A stretch of DNA of 64,000 bases from assembly GCF_015182285.1 (NCBI RefSeq), contig NZ_PRDM01000001.1, positions 124,001-188,000 of the forward strand, given 5' to 3'. The number at the start of each line of letters is the position of its first letter. Position 1 is the first letter of the stretch. The DNA comes from Flavobacterium hungaricum. Lineage in GTDB: Bacteria > Bacteroidota > Bacteroidia > Flavobacteriales > Flavobacteriaceae. The position numbers and the translations under genes were made by a program. Shown piece after piece: positions 27,352 to 35,968 of this stretch. The notes below the pieces were generated by a model. The model had not been told where the DNA came from. It ran no database searches and saw nothing but the letters and a program-made list of their open reading frames with translations.

Positions 27352-28517
27352 AGTATTACTGATTTTATGATGATACCTAAAATAGCTGCTATAAGAATAA
27401 TATAAGGTTCCTGAATTTTCTTTATATAAAGTAAAGCAAAAACACTCAAAATAGCTATAAGTGTGGTTGGAATGTCGATTATGCTCCTTTTTGCAATTAC
27501 AATAACAGATCCAACCAAAGCGCCCACTACCGCAGCAGTGATACCTTCGACAAACGCTTTTACGGGTTTATTTTGTGCAATTTTTTTAAAAGACGGAGCC
27601 ATTGCAATTGTAAAGAGATAACAAGGCAAAAATGTTGCCAGTGCTGCTACTAATGCGCCCATAATTCCATTAACCAAATAACCGATGAATCCTACAGTGA
27701 TCACAACAGGACCTGGTGTAATCATGGCTACAGCTACCGAATCCAGAAATTGCTGTTCTGTGAGCCACTGATTTTCTATCACTACACCCGAATGCAGGAA
27801 AGGGACAATGGCTAATCCACTTCCAAAGACAAAGGTGCCGGCTTTGGCAAAGAAAATGGCAATTTTGGTAAGCGTTGTACTCTGGTAATCCCAAAAAGCA
27901 ATCTTTATTATAACTATTGAATTTACTGTTTTTGCGTTCCACCATTTAGGAGGCGCTTTTAGGATCATATACAAAAGACCGGTCGCAATAAACAATAATA
28001 CCTGTTCCTGTTCAGTCCAATACGTAACAATTACAGCCAGTATAAAAAACAGCCATAAGATCCATTTTGATTTGAAAGATTCCAGATTAAATTTACCGAT
28101 GGATTTTAAGGTTAATTTATAGGAACTCAGGGCTATAATTCCGATAACCGCAGCACCCACACCGTAAAAGACGGCTTGTATCCAAGATAAGCCTCCGTAT
28201 AATTTGTAGATCATTCCCAGTAAAACTACCATCACAAAAGATGGCAATACAAAGGCAAATCCAACGAGAGTGGCACCAAGAATCCGGTAATGTACAAATC
28301 CAAGATATATTCCGAGCTGTGCGGCTAGGGGACCCGGAGCCAATTGAGCCAGTGCCAGTCCTTCTTTATATTCTTCTTCTGAAATCCAGTTTCTGTTCTC
28401 TACCAGATCTTTATGCATATATCCCACTAAGGCAACCGGGCCTCCAAAGCCAATGGTTCCTAATTTTAAAAAGTAAAGTACTAATGCCCTTAAACTATAT
28501 TTTTGATTTTCTTCCAT
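27348..28517 (-). CDS. chrA: Chromate efflux transporter ChrA
   Basis: A 389-residue inner-membrane protein with two homologous halves. Each begins with a family signature: FGGPVALVGYM and APGPLAAQLG in the first half, VFGSGLAIVPFL and TPGPVVITVGF in the second. Ten or more hydrophobic segments are visible. It expels chromate. It lies 12 bp after the small outer-membrane protein gene, in one operon with the superoxide dismutase and the ChrB-like regulator upstream. Confidence 0.96.
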   Translation of the reverse strand: MEENQKYSLRALVLYFLKLGTIGFGGPVALVGYMHKDLVENRNWISEEEYKEGLALAQLAPGPLAAQLGIYLGFVHYRILGATLVGFAFVLPSFVMVVLLGMIYKLYGGLSWIQAVFYGVGAAVIGIIALSSYKLTLKSIGKFNLESFKSKWILWLFFILAVIVTYWTEQEQVLLFIATGLLYMILKAPPKWWNAKTVNSIVIIKIAFWDYQSTTLTKIAIFFAKAGTFVFGSGLAIVPFLHSGVVIENQWLTEQQFLDSVAVAMITPGPVVITVGFIGYLVNGIMGALVAALATFLPCYLFTIAMAPSFKKIAQNKPVKAFVEGITAAVVGALVGSVIVIAKRSIIDIPTTLIAILSVFALLYIKKIQEPYIILIAAILGIIIKSVIL

Positions 28518-28528
28518 GATGCGTTTTT

Positions 28529-29020
28529 TTAGAAGGCAATTCCAAATTGAAAGCCAACGGTGAATGTTGCGGGATGGTCATTTCCAAAACGAACAGGGAG
28601 GGGCACAGCCACGAAATAGCTGCTGTTTTTGTTTTTTATTACTGTTTTATTGAGAACGGGTGTAAAGCCATATCTGCCTCCGCTTTCAAAAGCCATCCTG
28701 CCAGCAAAAGTGTAACCATTTCCCAAAGCGACCAGAACACCGGGATGAAACACGATATTGGTTACTTTATCGCTGGCACCCTGAACCCTGATATTGGGTA
28801 CTATTTCAAAAGAAAAACCTATTTTGGAGCTTTTCCAGATGTTTATGCCGGTTGGAAAACCAACGGCATAATAATCCCTAAAATTTAAATTGGTCTGCTC
28901 GCTTGAAGTTGTAATTATAGGGTGATAAATTCCAAAATAGCCTGTAATTTTTGGATACGTTTCCTGGGAAAAAGAAGTTATGCTTATAAACAGCATTATA
29001 AACAGCAAGGTCGGTTTCAT
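28529..29020 (-). CDS. Predicted outer-membrane beta-barrel protein
   Basis: About 163 residues from the ATG at 29018-29020 (MKPTLLFIML); the longer frame starts with a GTG. Residues 1-19 form a signal peptide. The rest has repeated amphipathic strands (IRVQGASDKVTNIVF, TFTVGFQFGIAF) ending in phenylalanine, which fits a small barrel. The family is unknown to me. It lies between the ChrB-AraC regulator and chrA, so it is part of the chromate operon. Confidence 0.8.
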   Translation of the reverse strand: MKPTLLFIMLFISITSFSQETYPKITGYFGIYHPIITTSSEQTNLNFRDYYAVGFPTGINIWKSSKIGFSFEIVPNIRVQGASDKVTNIVFHPGVLVALGNGYTFAGRMAFESGGRYGFTPVLNKTVIKNKNSSYFVAVPLPVRFGNDHPATFTVGFQFGIAF

Positions 29021-29084
29021 TGTATTGGTATAGTTTTGTTTCACAGAACAAAACTATATGTACAAGACATATAGAAATAGAAGG

Positions 29085-29954
29085 TTATTTACTTTTTGTA
29101 TCTGGATTACTTTTTTGCGTTTTTTTTCGGTACGAAGACGGATTTTTTCCGGTATGAAGCTTGAAAATCCTTGTAAAATGGCTTTGGTCTGAAAAGCCAG
29201 TCATGTACGCAATTTCGGTTAAGCTGTAAGTAGAATTTTCAATTAGATTGATTGCTTTTTCGATCCGTAATTTCCTGACGTATTCCCCAAAATTCATATC
29301 TTCAAAGTATTTGGAGAATTCTCTGGACAAGTAGGAGGGATTAAGTTCCAGATCAGTTGAAATCTGCTTTAAGTCAAAAGTAAACTGGGTGTCGATCTGG
29401 TCCTGAATCATTTCCTTTAAGTCCTTTACCCATGAAGGTGTTTTTTTACTTTCAGATTTTTTATCATTTAAAAATTTGTTGTACACCTGGTGCAGTAAGT
29501 TTTCAAAAGGACTGTTTTGAAGATGGTTCTGTTTGTAGAGATGTGCTGCCCAGCTGTAGAGCGCATCGTAAAGCATCATGCCGCTTTGCAGCAGCTCATA
29601 ATCATCAGTGATATTATAGGAAAGTCCGGCCGAAATTGCCCAAAGACCGGCAGATTCCTTTGCAATATCATGTCTGTCTGTGTCTGCACCACGGACAATC
29701 CCTGCTATAATGAGTATAGGAGGATCATCAATTTTATATTTTTTAATTATGTAGTCAAATGTGCAATGCTCATTATAGTGCGTAAATTCCACATCAGGAA
29801 TGTCAAAAGGAATTGCATTCAGTTCTTTGGCTTTCACTAGTACCTCACTGTAAGGAACGTAAATAAATTCAGCCTCCTTGTCAACAAATTTCTTTATCAG
29901 CCAGGGGCAGGCAATACGATCTATTTTAGGTCTTTCTCTTGTGATCCATTTCAT
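29085..29954 (-). CDS. Fusion of ChrB-like domain and AraC helix-turn-helix
   Basis: A 289-residue protein. Residues about 1-150 match the chromate-resistance domain of ChrB (KWITRERPKIDRIACPWLIKKF and, later, GADTDRHDIAKESAGLWAISAGLS). Residues ~185-280 are a complete AraC DNA-binding domain (DLELNPSYLSREFSKYFEDMNFGEYVRKLRIEKAI and SLTEIAYMTGFSDQSHFTRIFK). ChrB normally has a different N-terminal regulatory domain, so this is an alternative sensor-regulator arrangement. It is the first gene of the chrA operon and probably activates it when chromate is present. Confidence 0.9.
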   Translation of the reverse strand: MKWITRERPKIDRIACPWLIKKFVDKEAEFIYVPYSEVLVKAKELNAIPFDIPDVEFTHYNEHCTFDYIIKKYKIDDPPILIIAGIVRGADTDRHDIAKESAGLWAISAGLSYNITDDYELLQSGMMLYDALYSWAAHLYKQNHLQNSPFENLLHQVYNKFLNDKKSESKKTPSWVKDLKEMIQDQIDTQFTFDLKQISTDLELNPSYLSREFSKYFEDMNFGEYVRKLRIEKAINLIENSTYSLTEIAYMTGFSDQSHFTRIFKLHTGKNPSSYRKKTQKSNPDTKSK

Positions 29955-30404
29955 AATACAATGTTCAGTTTTCTAAAATAATATAATTCAAAACTTAGGC
30001 TAATTTATATTTTTTATTCCTCAATATTATTATGTTTTTTGGGAGAGTAGTATCCAAGACCTTACTTTTAAGGAACCTGCGATAAATTGTAGTTATTTCT
30101 CAAAAAAAGATTGATGTAAATGCACTTAAGGAAATGTCTAAAAGTTTCGAACCTAAACTCGTCAACGCTTGATTTTACTGAATTTCTAGTTTTTTAAAAT
30201 AGAATGTGCCACGATTCTGCCACAAAACTTAGACGGGTGAATTATCTTTAAAAACCACCTTATCTGTTTGTGGCAAATTTGAAGGTAATTCCAGTATAAT
30301 TTAATACCATCCCATAACGCCAGCTTTTATCGTTCATTTTGAAGGCAGACCGCTGGGATTCATTTTTCAGTAATTTAGAGTACCAAATTATAAGGAGCTA
30401 GTTT
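29955..30404. other. Border between chromate and NACHT modules
   Basis: Holds the promoter area of the ChrB-AraC gene and attachment-like site D. Nothing else is recognisable. Confidence 0.6.
30144..30223. repeat. Attachment-like site D (left end of NACHT module)
   Basis: GTTTCGAAC at 30144-30152 and a perfect arm GCCACGATTCTGCCAC at 30208-30223, 64 bp apart. The upstream TCTAAAAGTTTCGAACC and the GAACCTAAACTC segment recur in site G and site A. Confidence 0.85.
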
Positions 30405-33389
30405 TTATTGTTCGTATTCTCCTTTAAAAAGAGTTCTTAAATCATCTTCTAGTATTTTATGCACCCAGTTTCTTAACACGCAGTACTTGTCAAGTTCAGA
30501 AGTATTTATATTTCTGACTGTCTTAATCGGATAGTACCTAAAATCATCTTCAATGCATAAAAATTTATCAAGAATGAAAGTCCATAAAGAATCAAGATTT
30601 TCTATGTCAAAGGCTTTCTCGGAGTCTTCCAGATTGAGCAGGTAAAATTCGATCTTTCCAGTTCGTGAAGGCCTGTACCCGTAACTTCCCCACTTCAAAA
30701 TATCTTCGTCTTTAAGGTATAAAAAGAATTCATTAGGCACTGCATTGTAAAATTTAAATTGATCTTTAAAAGTAGGAAAGCACTGTTCTACAAATTCCTT
30801 GTAGCATATCTCCAGCTGTCTTAAAAAATCTTTTGTATAGTTCCATGCCTGATCTCGACTGTACTGGCAGCTGCGCTGGAAGTACCGGTTCGATTTAGGA
30901 TCTAAATTGTAAAATGTCTCCGCCTCCTGAACTGTTTTGTCTGGATAGGGAAGATGGTATTTTTCTATAATAGTATAACCTTTTTCTAGGAGGCTATTTA
31001 CAACCGTATAGAGCTCTTCAAACGGCGGAAAGCTTCCTCCGACATTTAGTTTGGGAATCTGCAGCTCCTGTGCTATCGCTTTTTCGACCATTTCATCAAT
31101 TGAAGCAGGATCATTATTTTCTTCTCTGTAATGATAGCGGGCGCGAAATCTGTATAGTTTTTCCTTTAAAAGTTTTAAATCGATAGGGTATATAAGTTCA
31201 AATCTGGGTAGCCTGAAGTCTTTAATTTTAAAGTTGTAATCCAGTTTATCAAAATTATGATACAGAAGTACTGCAAGTTTCTCCAGATTTAATAGTTCAG
31301 ATTCATACGTGTTCAATCCTCCTTTTTCAAATATTTCTTTCAGATCCTTTAGAATTTTTTCTCTTAGGACAGGGCTCTGGTCTTTTTTCAGTAAAGCTTT
31401 ATTGCTGCCGTAAATTGATTTTACGCCGTACTTGAAGAATACAATTTCCGAATGGGGAATTTCATTTCCGGTACGTAGATTTGCAAATTGAATGCTGTTT
31501 TGCGAATCATCATTCAGGGGAAAAAGGGCATATCCGTCCTCATTCAAAATATCCTCAGGGAGCAGAATGCCGATTCTGCCGGCAGTATTAGGATTGAATT
31601 GGGATTTTAACTGCTGGAAATTCAGATCTAAGTAAGAATTATATGCCTGAACAAATTCTTCCGCTTTATCCTTTTTGTATTTGACAAAGGTATCTTTATG
31701 TGTCGGTGAAGCATTCTGCAAATAGTACGCAATAGCGCTTTCTCCGATGTAGTTCTCAAAGAAAACATGCAGGTTATTATAAAAATCGGCGTCATTCATT
31801 TTATCCAATGCATAAGCATGATAGCATATAATGTGATCACGGATTTTTGAATAATAAAACGTAATATTGTATGAATCTTCGAGGTTAGATCTTACCAGCA
31901 GGTTTCTTGTAAAGAGCTCCTGAGGCAGATTTTCACGTACCGAATAGTTCAGCTCATCTAGCAGACCATTAATTTCCAGCCCCTCGTTCTTATGCTCCTG
32001 AACAGAAGTGAAGCTGGTACGGAGCAGGACTTTTCCGATTTCACTTAGTGTTTTGACGGCGATGCGGTGTTCCAGGTCTGTTTTTTCGATAGACTGCTTA
32101 ATGTATCTGCTTATGAGGTCCTTGTCATTTAAAATTTCCGGAACTTGCCTGCCGGAATATACTTCGCTGAAAATCCTTAAAAAGAATCCGTTTTTAAGCT
32201 CCTTCAATAGCCTGTCTGAAATTTCCCCTTGAAAATTATATGCTCTTTTATAGACCGGAATGATTGATCTTAATTCCTCAGCACTAAAATCCTCAAGAAA
32301 ATATCCTGGGTTGTTTTCCGCTGCAGCAACTGTGGATTCGAATCGGGCAACTTCTTCAAATAAATGCGTACGGGTATCTCTTCTGTAAAGGAAATTTTTC
32401 CATAAGCCGGTCTTGCAGCTGACGCATAGTTTTATATAGGACAGTTTCCGTACTGCCAGAGAAAGTTCACTAAGTTCTGTTACAAGGCTGCTGTCTGTGC
32501 TTTCATCAAGCGCATCTATAAAAATTAATATTTTTTTTTTCAGATGTCTGCCTATATCGTCCAGTCTTTTTAAAACCGTATCGGTTTCCGTCCTGCTTGA
32601 AAATGTTAGATTCAGGTCATCTGCAATATGCTCGACGGGCGATTTACTTATGAGGGGGGCATTATAAAAAAATACAAAATTGTCATCCAGATACTGCAAT
32701 GCCAGGGAACACATTGCATTTGTCTTTCCCACTCCTGCATCCCCGACAATTGCAAAAACAGGTGAATCTGATTCGGTAAAAGAAGCAAAGCGGGCACTTA
32801 AGCTTTGCCTGACGATAAAAAGCTCTTTGACAAATTTTGCCGTTGGGTCATCAAGATTTCCGAGCAAAGGGCCGATCCGATCCTGCACTTGGTTCTGGCA
32901 GAAAAGCTTTAGGTTTTCGGAAGAAAATGAAATAAAGTTTTTAAGGGCGTCATATCTGATGAGAATATCGTCATCTGTAGCGAGCGTACAGCCATTGGTC
33001 CAGAAAGCAGACTGTTGTGCGATATTTTCTCCTGTCAGCTCCGTCTTTGTAATTGTGTCAAAAACTCTGGTTACTTTCCCGTTTGTGACAATGGTGAAGG
33101 GCGCTATGTTATCTTCAAGCAGTCTGGCATATGATATTCCTTGTGCAATGTCCTGGTCGGTTATCTTTACGGTGTCTTTTTTCAGTTCAATGATAAAGAG
33201 GTTTCTTCCGTTCCTCGTGCATAAAATATCAGCACGTCCGCGCATTTTCTGCACGGATTTTCCAAGCCTGATAGAGAATGATTTCTCAATCTGAATTTCA
33301 CAAGGAGAAAAACCGAGTGACTGCAGGTAAGGCATAAGCAGTTTTAGCCTTATATCTTCTTCGTTTACCAATATTTCGTGACTGTCCAT
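30405..33389 (-). CDS. NACHT/STAND NTPase with N-terminal HsdR-like nuclease domain
   Basis: A 994-residue protein. Residues ~8-115 match the type I restriction enzyme N-terminal domain, with D54 in RGRADIL and E68-x-K70 in IIELKK forming a PD-(D/E)xK nuclease site. A P-loop NTPase follows, with GDAGVGKT near 213-220 and the NACHT-like Walker B ILIFIDALDES near 288-298. The long C-terminal half lacks obvious repeats and is probably the sensor. Architecture fits a bacterial NLR-like anti-phage protein: the sensor binds a phage product, the NTPase oligomerises and the nuclease is switched on. It is the only gene in its module. Confidence 0.85.
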   Translation of the reverse strand: MDSHEILVNEEDIRLKLLMPYLQSLGFSPCEIQIEKSFSIRLGKSVQKMRGRADILCTRNGRNLFIIELKKDTVKITDQDIAQGISYARLLEDNIAPFTIVTNGKVTRVFDTITKTELTGENIAQQSAFWTNGCTLATDDDILIRYDALKNFISFSSENLKLFCQNQVQDRIGPLLGNLDDPTAKFVKELFIVRQSLSARFASFTESDSPVFAIVGDAGVGKTNAMCSLALQYLDDNFVFFYNAPLISKSPVEHIADDLNLTFSSRTETDTVLKRLDDIGRHLKKKILIFIDALDESTDSSLVTELSELSLAVRKLSYIKLCVSCKTGLWKNFLYRRDTRTHLFEEVARFESTVAAAENNPGYFLEDFSAEELRSIIPVYKRAYNFQGEISDRLLKELKNGFFLRIFSEVYSGRQVPEILNDKDLISRYIKQSIEKTDLEHRIAVKTLSEIGKVLLRTSFTSVQEHKNEGLEINGLLDELNYSVRENLPQELFTRNLLVRSNLEDSYNITFYYSKIRDHIICYHAYALDKMNDADFYNNLHVFFENYIGESAIAYYLQNASPTHKDTFVKYKKDKAEEFVQAYNSYLDLNFQQLKSQFNPNTAGRIGILLPEDILNEDGYALFPLNDDSQNSIQFANLRTGNEIPHSEIVFFKYGVKSIYGSNKALLKKDQSPVLREKILKDLKEIFEKGGLNTYESELLNLEKLAVLLYHNFDKLDYNFKIKDFRLPRFELIYPIDLKLLKEKLYRFRARYHYREENNDPASIDEMVEKAIAQELQIPKLNVGGSFPPFEELYTVVNSLLEKGYTIIEKYHLPYPDKTVQEAETFYNLDPKSNRYFQRSCQYSRDQAWNYTKDFLRQLEICYKEFVEQCFPTFKDQFKFYNAVPNEFFLYLKDEDILKWGSYGYRPSRTGKIEFYLLNLEDSEKAFDIENLDSLWTFILDKFLCIEDDFRYYPIKTVRNINTSELDKYCVLRNWVHKILEDDLRTLFKGEYEQ

Positions 33390-33628
33390 AAAAAAAACAT
33401 GTATTTATATGCTGCAGACCTAAGCTAGGGTTTATTTATTAATTACTTTTCCCTTCATTCTAAAAATACGGATAAAGTATAATTATAATATCACCGTAAA
33501 AGAATTAGATGAGTAAATATAACGAAAAAAGCTCTAGATTTCTCTGAAGTTTTTTACTTGTAGCGGCGATAGGACTCAAACCTGCTAATGAAATAAAACA
33601 ATAACAAACATAAAAACAGCGTATAATA

Positions 33629-33708
33629 GCTTCGAACCTAAATTTGTCAACCCTTGATTTTGCTGGATTTCTGGTTTGTAAAAATAGCTTGTGTCACGAT
33701 TTGGCCAC
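33629..33708. repeat. Attachment-like site E
   Basis: GCTTCGAAC at 33629-33637 and arm GTCACGATTTGGCCAC at 33693-33708, 64 bp apart. Spacer TTGATTTTGCTGGATTTCTGG resembles that of site D (TTGATTTTACTGAATTTCTAG). Confidence 0.8.
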
Positions 33709-33753
33709 AAATCTCAGATTGCTAAATGTTATAACAGTTTTTGATGTAGTAAT

Positions 33754-33831
33754 GTTTCGAACTTAGACCTTCAATTTTCACTTATTCAGTGTTTTAAGTT
33801 AGTGTTAAATTTAAATGCACCGATTCTGCAC
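33754..33831. repeat. Attachment-like site F
   Basis: GTTTCGAAC at 33754-33762 and arm GCACCGATTCTGCAC at 33817-33831, 63 bp apart. Only 125 bp after site E, with no room for a gene. Confidence 0.65.
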
Positions 33832-33895
33832 CTAAATTCAATTATGTCTATTTCAATATTTTATTCATAAAAATGTTTTTACTAAGTTTCTAAAA

Positions 33896-33975
33896 GTTTC
33901 GAACCTAAACCCGCTAGACCTTGTTTTTGCTAAATTAGTGATTTTAAAAAGCACGATGTATTACGATTATGTCAC
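33896..33975. repeat. Attachment-like site G
   Basis: GTTTCGAAC at 33896-33904 and weak arm ATTACGATTATGTCAC at 33960-33975, 64 bp apart. The upstream AAAAGTTTCGAACCTAAAC matches site D. It begins the module holding the second restriction system. Confidence 0.65.
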
Positions 33976-34067
33976 AAAATTCAAAGTAGTAATTTTTTTA
34001 AGATTTAAACTTGCTTTTACATTTATCTAAATCTAGGATCTTTACAATTTTGACTGTCTTTAAAAAC

Positions 34068-34379
34068 TTAAGGAACTATTTCTTTTCCCCATATTTTTTT
34101 TCCCGCTTTCCGTGGATTTAAAAGGAAATATTCGTTCCTGCTGGTAAAATATTGACAGATGGCCTCCTTGCATTCCTCAAGACTTTCATAGTTACTATTA
34201 TGAATTACGGATTTTGCCAATCCACTGAATACCGACTCAATTACATTTAAGAACTGAGCTGAGGCTGGTAATGGCGCTAATGCAATAATTGGAGTTTGAT
34301 ACTCTTTTCTGTAAGCTTCATGATTTATAGAATCTAAAAAAAATATTGAGTTCTTTTGAGGAGTGCCATGATGCAGCAT
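34068..34379 (-). pseudogene. IS630-family transposase, C-terminal fragment
   Basis: 103 residues resembling the last third of an IS630-type DDE transposase: LPASAQFLNVIESVFSGLAKSVIHNS, then a run ending GKKIWGKE. The first two acidic residues and the helix-turn-helix domain are missing, and no remaining part was found upstream, so it is inactive. It may have been left by an insertion that was later cut by the recombination at site G. Confidence 0.8.
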
Positions 34380-34843
34380 TGAAGAATTTAATAAATTAAC
34401 TAATTACAAAAATGTGGCTTAACTTTTTCTCTACTTTTTGTTTGTATATCCAATATTACTCAGCACTGTTAAGTAGTGTTTTTTTTTCAACTTCATTTGA
34501 TAGAGATAGAATCGAAATTATTTTGACTGACTACTTATTACTTTACATATACCGATGTTGATATAACAATTATAGCTAAAGGCTCAATGATAGAAAATTT
34601 AATTAAAAGGATACAAACTGCCAAAACTTAACTTACTACGTCTCATCGAATTACCAAGAGTATATTCATTATTGGTATTTGATAAATTCAAGGAATAGAA
34701 TAAACATAATTTAAAAATGGAGATAATAAAAATTAAACGAGGGCAAATTTTACCTACAACAGTAAAACGAGAGTAATTTTTTACTACTTTTACGCTTGAA
34801 TATAAAACAGAGGCAAAGAACACCCTTGTTCAAAAATAGTAAT
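34380..34843. other. AT-rich intergenic region before the Fic gene
   Basis: No gene is supported. It should contain the promoter of the restriction operon. A repeated ACAGTAAAACGAGAGTAATT element lies at ~34760-34790, shortly before the Fic start, and could be regulatory. Confidence 0.5.
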
Positions 34844-35941
34844 ATGAACAGCGAAACAATCTACAATCCTAGAATACCCTATAATAATTTACCTCCATTA
34901 CCACCTCAATCGGAAATAGAGAATATAGTAATTCTAAAAAAAACAATTAGTGCCAGTAGAGCGTTGTCAGAACTTAAAGGAGCGATAACGAATTTGCCAA
35001 ATCCAACGCTTTTTATTGATACTATCAATTTGCAAGAAGCCCAAGCAAGTTCGGCAATCGAAAACATTATCACTACCCAGGACGAATTATTCAAAGCTTC
35101 CATTGCCGATAAAAAAAATGATAATCCAGCCACCAAAGAAGTAATGCATTATAAAGATGCCTTATGGTATGGCGTAGCACAAATTGAAAAAAGACCCATT
35201 CTAACCACTAATTTGTTCATCTCCTTAGTACAAATCATTAAAGAAAATCAATCCGGTATCCGAAATGCACCAGGAACACAATTAAAAAATCCGGTGAGCA
35301 ATACGGTAGTATATACACCACCGGAAGGAGAAAATGTAATTAGAGAAAAACTAAAAAATTTAGAAGACTTCATTCATGCCGAAGACACGACAGATCCTTT
35401 GGTAAAAATGGCAATCATACATTATCAATTTGAAGCCATTCACCCCTTCTTTGATGGCAACGGACGTACGGGAAGAATCATCTTGTTGCTCTACCTCAAA
35501 ATGACAGGCTTATTAGATTGGCCAGCATTATTTCTAAGCAATTACATTATCGAACACAAAGCCGAATACTACACCAATTTACGCAAAGTAACCGAAGAAA
35601 ACAATTGGGAAGATTGGATTATGTACATGCTCGATATGGTAGAACAAACGGCTTTAAAGGGCAGAGCTCAAATTGCAGCAATAGAAAATGTAATGAATGC
35701 AATGGCAGCAGAAATACAACAAAAATTGCCCAAAATATATTCCAAAGATTTAATGGAAGAACTGTTTAGACTACCCTACACCAAAAGAAACCAATTAGAA
35801 AAAGCAGGTTTAGGAAATCTAAAAACAGTAGGGAATTACCTCAAGGAATTAGAGAATCAAGGCTTCTTAAAAAGTGAACAAGTGGGGAAAGAAAAACTAT
35901 ACCTCAATTTCAGATTGCTGGAAGTTTTGAAAGGGAAATAA
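34844..35941 (+). CDS. Fic-domain protein with inhibitory helix
   Basis: About 365 residues from the ATG at 34844. An N-terminal Fic_N part contains ASSAIENI (about residue 68-75), the (S/T)xxxE(G/N) inhibitory motif that blocks the active site in class II Fic enzymes. The active loop HPFFDGNGRTGR (about 202-213) has all catalytic residues for transfer of AMP from ATP. A C-terminal winged helix (about 305-365) probably binds DNA. It lies 27 bp before hsdR on the same strand. Fic genes in front of type I hsdR are known; their target is unknown, with a self-regulatory or anti-phage role inferred. Confidence 0.93.
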   Translation: MNSETIYNPRIPYNNLPPLPPQSEIENIVILKKTISASRALSELKGAITNLPNPTLFIDTINLQEAQASSAIENIITTQDELFKASIADKKNDNPATKEVMHYKDALWYGVAQIEKRPILTTNLFISLVQIIKENQSGIRNAPGTQLKNPVSNTVVYTPPEGENVIREKLKNLEDFIHAEDTTDPLVKMAIIHYQFEAIHPFFDGNGRTGRIILLLYLKMTGLLDWPALFLSNYIIEHKAEYYTNLRKVTEENNWEDWIMYMLDMVEQTALKGRAQIAAIENVMNAMAAEIQQKLPKIYSKDLMEELFRLPYTKRNQLEKAGLGNLKTVGNYLKELENQGFLKSEQVGKEKLYLNFRLLEVLKGK

Positions 35942-35968
35942 TGTATTTCATAAATTGAATTGTAAAAC

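Larger units (their letters stand above)
33390..34067. other. Gene-free pile-up of module ends
   Basis: No gene. Three attachment-like sites (E, F and G) lie within 350 bp, preceded at 33556-33580 by a tRNA-3'-like stretch (GGCGATAGGACTCAAACCTGC) from a different tRNA sequence. Confidence 0.65.

Noticed and set aside
32680..33294. Long plus-strand frame inside the NACHT gene
   Set aside because: It is antisense to a well-supported gene and has no recognisable domain.
34599..34823. Minus-strand frame before Fic
   Set aside because: AT-rich, no family features, and opposite to the probable promoter region.
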